Source of the DNA: a virus
Length of the DNA stretch: 64,000 nt
Direction: 5' to 3' (one strand)
IMG/VR virus record: IMGVR_UViG_3300034358_000008
Coordinates: 62,001-126,000 of that record
This document shows positions 60,297 through 64,000 of the stretch, piece after piece; position 1 is the first letter of the stretch; the number at the start of each line of letters is the position of its first letter. The translations under genes were made by a program, and so were the position numbers. The notes under the pieces were generated by a model. That model was not told where the DNA came from and made no database searches. It saw only the letters and a list, made by a program, of their open reading frames with translations.

Positions 60297-61424
60297 ATGC
60301 CTGGAGTGTTCAAGTACATTAGTTTAGGCGATGTCCATTTAGGGCATCGCTTGACTCCAGCATCTCACATCATCAAAAACCTACAACGTTTGATTACTGA
60401 TGATCTGTTGAAGACACTTGACATGATCATTATCACTGGGGATCTATTCGACCGTCAGTTGAACAATGGTGACGATGACGTAAACGCTATCAACCGTTGG
60501 ATCACCATTCTGTTGTACAAGTGCGCTGCGTATGACGTGCATCTGTATATTGTAGAAGGGACTCCAAGTCATGACCGTAAACAATCTCAATTCTTCATTG
60601 AGCAGAAAGTAAACGCCAATATTCCGGTGGAATTACACTATGCGAAAGAGCTAGAGATTCTTTACAACGACCGCTTTGACGCTCATTTCCTTTTTGTCCC
60701 TGATAAATGGCATCCTAGTACTTCCGTGACCTTGGGTCAAGTGAAAGCTAAGATGAAGGAATTGGGAATTGAGCAAGTTGACTTTGCTGTAATGCACGGG
60801 GCATTCACTTATCAACTACCTAGCATCGTAGAAGAACCTACTCATGATCAGTTCGAATACCTCTGCTTGGTTAAACACCAGATCTTGATTGGTCACGTAC
60901 ACAACATGACCGTCTACGAAGACAAGATCTATGCTGCGGGTTCATTTGATCGAATCTGTCACGCTGATGAAATCCCTAAAGGAATGTTTCACTTTGAAGT
61001 CCGTAAAGATGATACGTTCACAGCTACGTTCATTGAGAACAAAGGGGCTAAGTCTTACGTTACTTGGGAAGTCCACGGGTTAGATACCAAAGAGCTGAAC
61101 TTCCAAGTCAAAGAACGTATACAAAACCTACCAAAAGGTTCCTCTATCCGCCTAAGGTGTGATCCGGGAGACGTAGCTAACGGTGACATTGATTCATACC
61201 GTCGAGAGTATCAATCTTTCGATTGGCAGATCACTGTGGAAAAAGCTACCGCCAAGAAGAATACTGTGATGGAGTCCATGCGTAACTTCGATATGTCAGA
61301 GTTTGTCCCTATCACTAAGGATAACATTCTAGAACTGTTGTTGTACGAGTTGGAAAACCAAGGGCACTCAGAGACGACCGTGGAACGTTGCGCTATGAGA
61401 TTTAAAGAGTTAGTAAAGGGATAA
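60297..61424 (+). CDS. SbcD/Mre11-like metallophosphoesterase nuclease, 375 aa
   Basis: DNA repair/recombination nuclease, by family. Motifs in order: GDVHLGH (Asp12, His14), TGDLFDR (Asp49), GTPSHD (about 88-93, where G-N-H-D/E is usual), MHGAFTY, and GHVHN (about 195). The Asn of the third motif is replaced by Pro-Ser, a notable change. The C-terminal 170 residues would be the capping region. ATG 60297 preferred; ATG 60276 is also possible. The next gene follows by three bases. An SbcC/Rad50-type partner is not seen in this window. Confidence 0.88.
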   Translation: MPGVFKYISLGDVHLGHRLTPASHIIKNLQRLITDDLLKTLDMIIITGDLFDRQLNNGDDDVNAINRWITILLYKCAAYDVHLYIVEGTPSHDRKQSQFFIEQKVNANIPVELHYAKELEILYNDRFDAHFLFVPDKWHPSTSVTLGQVKAKMKELGIEQVDFAVMHGAFTYQLPSIVEEPTHDQFEYLCLVKHQILIGHVHNMTVYEDKIYAAGSFDRICHADEIPKGMFHFEVRKDDTFTATFIENKGAKSYVTWEVHGLDTKELNFQVKERIQNLPKGSSIRLRCDPGDVANGDIDSYRREYQSFDWQITVEKATAKKNTVMESMRNFDMSEFVPITKDNILELLLYELENQGHSETTVERCAMRFKELVKG

Positions 61425-61427
61425 ACC

Positions 61428-62255
61428 ATGGATCTCATTGAAAGAGAAGTTGGGCAGATACCAGTTAGTATCGGAACCTCTCTTGCCTTTGAGGGTTACT
61501 TAGGTACTCATCCGAATCCACCTAGGCAACCAATTGACGTTAAATCGGTAAAAGAAATCTGGGTCAACCTTAGAACGTTGGCTCGGAATCTTTGGTCTGC
61601 TGTACCTACATCTGAAGTGGCGAACTTAAACCCAGCGGCTGCTGTAGATGTTCTGATGCAAGAGGTCCAAACGATACCGGTTGCATTGGCGCAAGCTGGC
61701 GCTCGGGCGAAGATTCGTTATTACATTGCAGGTAAAGACGCAATGAAATGGATGTTCCCCAAAGCTATCTTTAAAGAAGCCAAGACGCCTAAACAAATGG
61801 CATACGAAGTTTACGAGCGGTACGCCGCTATCGAGTTGTATCAGCGAATGAAAGCTGAGGGCATAGAGGTTATGGAGATCAATAAGAAGCCTCCACCTAG
61901 TGAAGGCACTATTGCACTCATGACTCACTACCCACATGAATTACTATGGAAGGAACACTTCCAACGTCTGCTGTTGCTTGAGTCCCATACCGGTAAGTTC
62001 AAGCCATGGCAAATGTGGTACACCAAGCTAAACAACATAAAAGAGGATACACCCATGCCCTTCCTCAAATACACCATACAGGTGTTTGGAGATGGCGTGG
62101 ATCTAGTGCCTCAACCGCGTGCGATCGTAGGACAGTTACGTCAACTAGCCCTTAACAAGAAGTGGTCACCCGTTACCACTGAAGGCAAGTTGTACCATGA
62201 CATTCAAGCCTACGGCTCAAAAGAACTTAAAGAATCATATGCTACGCTGAGATAA
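61428..62255 (+). CDS. Hypothetical protein, 275 aa, next to nuclease
   Basis: Starts three bases after the nuclease gene. Mostly helical, with no P-loop, so it is not a Rad50-type ATPase. Pro-rich patch in the middle (EINKKPPPSEGTIAL). Probably works in DNA metabolism by context only. Confidence 0.7.
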   Translation: MDLIEREVGQIPVSIGTSLAFEGYLGTHPNPPRQPIDVKSVKEIWVNLRTLARNLWSAVPTSEVANLNPAAAVDVLMQEVQTIPVALAQAGARAKIRYYIAGKDAMKWMFPKAIFKEAKTPKQMAYEVYERYAAIELYQRMKAEGIEVMEINKKPPPSEGTIALMTHYPHELLWKEHFQRLLLLESHTGKFKPWQMWYTKLNNIKEDTPMPFLKYTIQVFGDGVDLVPQPRAIVGQLRQLALNKKWSPVTTEGKLYHDIQAYGSKELKESYATLR

Positions 62256-62326
62256 TACTCCAGCAGCATATCTTACGTACCACACACTCTCGAGAAGTGT
62301 AATTTAATCCAATTGGAGTTATACCC

Positions 62327-63100
62327 ATGTCGCAACAGCAAAACTTCCCAGCACCAATCCTGAACATCTTCTCTGTAATGTCCAACTGGATGTTCGCAGA
62401 TCCTGTAGAAGGTTCTCAGAAGCGCCCTAACCTGCGCTTTGGTGTTTACGGTAACGTTCCACGGGTTACTGTTAAAACCAACGTTCAAGGTGATATGAAC
62501 AATGGCAAGATCGATTTCAACATGGACCTTGGTACTTTCGCAGTAGCTATGGCTTACCTGCGCAAGCTGACTGAAGGTGTGCCAGATACTCCAAACGAAC
62601 TCAAACTGATCTATCAAGATGACTTCGTTGCTGGTAAGAAGTTGGATCGAGTAATGACTCTGTCCACTCTGGTAATCGGTAAAGCTACTGATGGTCGTAT
62701 CTACATCGCTGTGCTGAGTTCCCAACAGTCGCGTCCACGCATTCGCTTCTTCTTCGGTCCTACCAAATACCATGCTATTCAAAATGGTGATGGTTCCATG
62801 CTGGGTGCTGATGCAATGTCCGTAGCTTACGCTAACGGTTTCGCTCGTACTGTTGAACCACTGATCTACAACCTGCTGACCGGTGCAAACTTCGACCCTA
62901 ATGCTAAGAACGTTGCTAACCCAGCCAACATGAATGGTGGTGCTGGCCCTGGTGGTAAGCCGGGTGGTGGCGGCTTCAACGGCGGTGGTCAAGGTGGCGG
63001 TCAACAACAGCAACGCCCTCGTCCACAAGGCGGCGGTAATACCGGTACAACTGCTAACTTCGACTCCTTTGATGCCGAGCTTCCAAGCTTCGACTTCTAA
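62327..63100 (+). CDS. SSB-like DNA-binding protein, 257 aa
   Basis: TTGGAG lies ten bases before ATG 62327. About 185 residues of a beta-rich domain are followed by a Gly/Gln-rich flexible linker (about 205-240). An acidic tip with a terminal Phe (DAELPSFDF) resembles the tail by which single-strand DNA-binding proteins recruit partners. High codon bias suggests abundance. Lies downstream of the nuclease pair. The OB-fold itself cannot be confirmed by eye. Confidence 0.7.
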   Translation: MSQQQNFPAPILNIFSVMSNWMFADPVEGSQKRPNLRFGVYGNVPRVTVKTNVQGDMNNGKIDFNMDLGTFAVAMAYLRKLTEGVPDTPNELKLIYQDDFVAGKKLDRVMTLSTLVIGKATDGRIYIAVLSSQQSRPRIRFFFGPTKYHAIQNGDGSMLGADAMSVAYANGFARTVEPLIYNLLTGANFDPNAKNVANPANMNGGAGPGGKPGGGGFNGGGQGGGQQQQRPRPQGGGNTGTTANFDSFDAELPSFDF

Positions 63101-63119
63101 GTCCCTTCTTTAACATACG

Positions 63120-63150
63120 GCGATCTTGAGTTTAACTCAGGGTTGCCATA
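63120..63150 (+). other. Imperfect hairpin after the SSB-like gene
   Basis: GGCGATCTTGAGT and ACTCAGGGTTGCC form a stem with several G-T pairs. No T-run follows, so terminator function is doubtful. Confidence 0.4.
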
Positions 63151-63194
63151 TGCCCTCCCGCTCGGTTCAGAGCCAATAGAAATTATTTCAGATT

Positions 63195-63202
63195 TATATC
63201 AT
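63195..63202 (+). promoter_or_regulatory. Early promoter-like box TATATCAT
   Basis: Upstream AATTATTTCAGATT, near-identical to the 25033 and 50465 boxes. 30 bp before the 63232 gene. Confidence 0.75.
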
Positions 63203-63231
63203 ACAGGCGTAGTACATATTAGAGGTTCTCT

Positions 63232-64000
63232 ATGAAATTCGCTGTAACCAATGTGCAGGGCAATGGGTTTACTCAGGTAAGTGTTACACATGGCGATATT
63301 GAATTGCTATGGAGTGCACGTGCGTACAGTAAGGTTAAACTTCAAGATCCTAATCGGGTCTTCCGGGAGTTGAATGGCTATCTAGAAAACGTTGATGCAC
63401 CTACGCAAGATCGGTTGTTCCACAGCTATGAAGAAATCCACAAGCTGTTCAAGATGGGCTTCGATCCTTCGATGCTCGTTAGCAGTTTGATTCACCACAT
63501 CGGTGAGATCTATAAACAGATCCCAATGAACCGTCTGCGACGTTGGTTGTTGACTATCGGTAACTTGCACATCCCTGCTGATATCCAGGATACCATCACG
63601 GAAGACTCCCGCTATAACAAGCGTGAGCAAACTTATCTGAAGTCCGACTACATCAACATCGCAACTGTAGCCCTAGCTCTCCAAGCTATGATTCCAGTAT
63701 GGGGTGAGTACATTGATCAGTGTACCGATCAAGAGTTGTATAAAGAGAACAACGTAATCGGGTTGGTCTCTGAAACAGAACTGGCCAACTGGCCAATGGG
63801 TGAAGTGGATATGTTGGGGGAAGAGATCCCAACTGTATTCGATAAGCTCGGTGGTTATGTGAAGTATTGCGTTGACGATGAACCATTGTCGTTGGCTCGT
63901 GCTTGGGCAGGTCTGAGTTCCACAGACATTCGTGTGCTACTGCAATCTAAAGTGTTGGTACGTCGTCTGACTATCATTCCACTGAACGATCCAACCAGCC
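63232..64000 (+). CDS. Hypothetical protein, N-terminal 256 residues (runs off window)
   Basis: AGAGGTTCTCT precedes ATG 63232 and the frame is open to the end of the window. Begins MKFAVTNVQGNGFTQ. Alpha/beta N-terminal part, then helical. No family recognised. Has its own early-type promoter box. Confidence 0.7.
   Translation, partial: MKFAVTNVQGNGFTQVSVTHGDIELLWSARAYSKVKLQDPNRVFRELNGYLENVDAPTQDRLFHSYEEIHKLFKMGFDPSMLVSSLIHHIGEIYKQIPMNRLRRWLLTIGNLHIPADIQDTITEDSRYNKREQTYLKSDYINIATVALALQAMIPVWGEYIDQCTDQELYKENNVIGLVSETELANWPMGEVDMLGEEIPTVFDKLGGYVKYCVDDEPLSLARAWAGLSSTDIRVLLQSKVLVRRLTIIPLNDPTS

Noticed and set aside
61428-62255. SbcC/Rad50 partner for the nuclease
   Set aside because: No Walker A or ABC signature and no long coiled coil; too short for the family.

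Overview
The window is a slice of a nucleus-forming jumbo phage (phiKZ-like, Chimallivirus group). Three proteins I recognise closely support this: a PhuZ tubulin (31626-32600), the nuclear shell protein chimallin/ChmA (51779-53677), and directly after it an N-terminal beta'-type subunit of the phage non-virion RNA polymerase (53872-55335). From memory, PhuZ and ChmA look closest to those of the Pseudomonas phage 201phi2-1, so a Pseudomonas-type host is likely. The gene order (large terminase, three large virion genes, tail sheath, tail tube, PhuZ, DNA polymerase, ChmA, beta' subunit) parallels phiKZ genes 25 to 55. No rRNA, tRNA, IS element or CRISPR array was seen.

Layout. 1-960 (-) is the 5' part of the large terminase gene. 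1071-8129 (+) is a dense run of small genes, often overlapping by ATGA or TAATG; it includes a methyltransferase-like protein, a nucleotidyltransferase-like protein and several mini membrane proteins. 8187-13449 (-) holds three large virion genes. 13580-16876 (+) holds the sheath, the tube and a small third gene. 17524-18336 is an HNH/AP2-type homing endonuclease inserted between two minus-strand genes. 19727-24974 (+) is an accessory run with a GNAT acetyltransferase. 25071-28186 (+) is an operon of small basic proteins in which four members carry an N-terminal SKGK motif. 28395-32600 runs from a 647-residue unknown protein to PhuZ. 32650-35749 includes a CX5R phosphatase. 36772-41591 and 41707-49240 hold unknown genes, a family B-like DNA polymerase (42111-44270) and a four-gene paralog array. 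50501-64000 carries ChmA, the beta' subunit, an SbcD/Mre11-like nuclease and an SSB-like protein.

Control. Thirteen plus-strand TATATYAY promoter-like boxes precede the operons and fall into sequence subclasses. Five of the six places where a minus-strand gene diverges from a plus-strand operon carry one; the sheath operon is the exception. Operon ends carry strong hairpin terminators, many with a TTCG loop and followed by a CTTTATGCCG-like tail. The simplest reading is that plus-strand early/middle operons alternate with minus-strand late virion genes. The genes together supply nucleus assembly (ChmA), nucleus positioning (PhuZ), transcription (beta'), replication and repair (polymerase, SSB-like, SbcD-like), packaging (TerL) and tail building. 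Most small proteins have no recognisable function.
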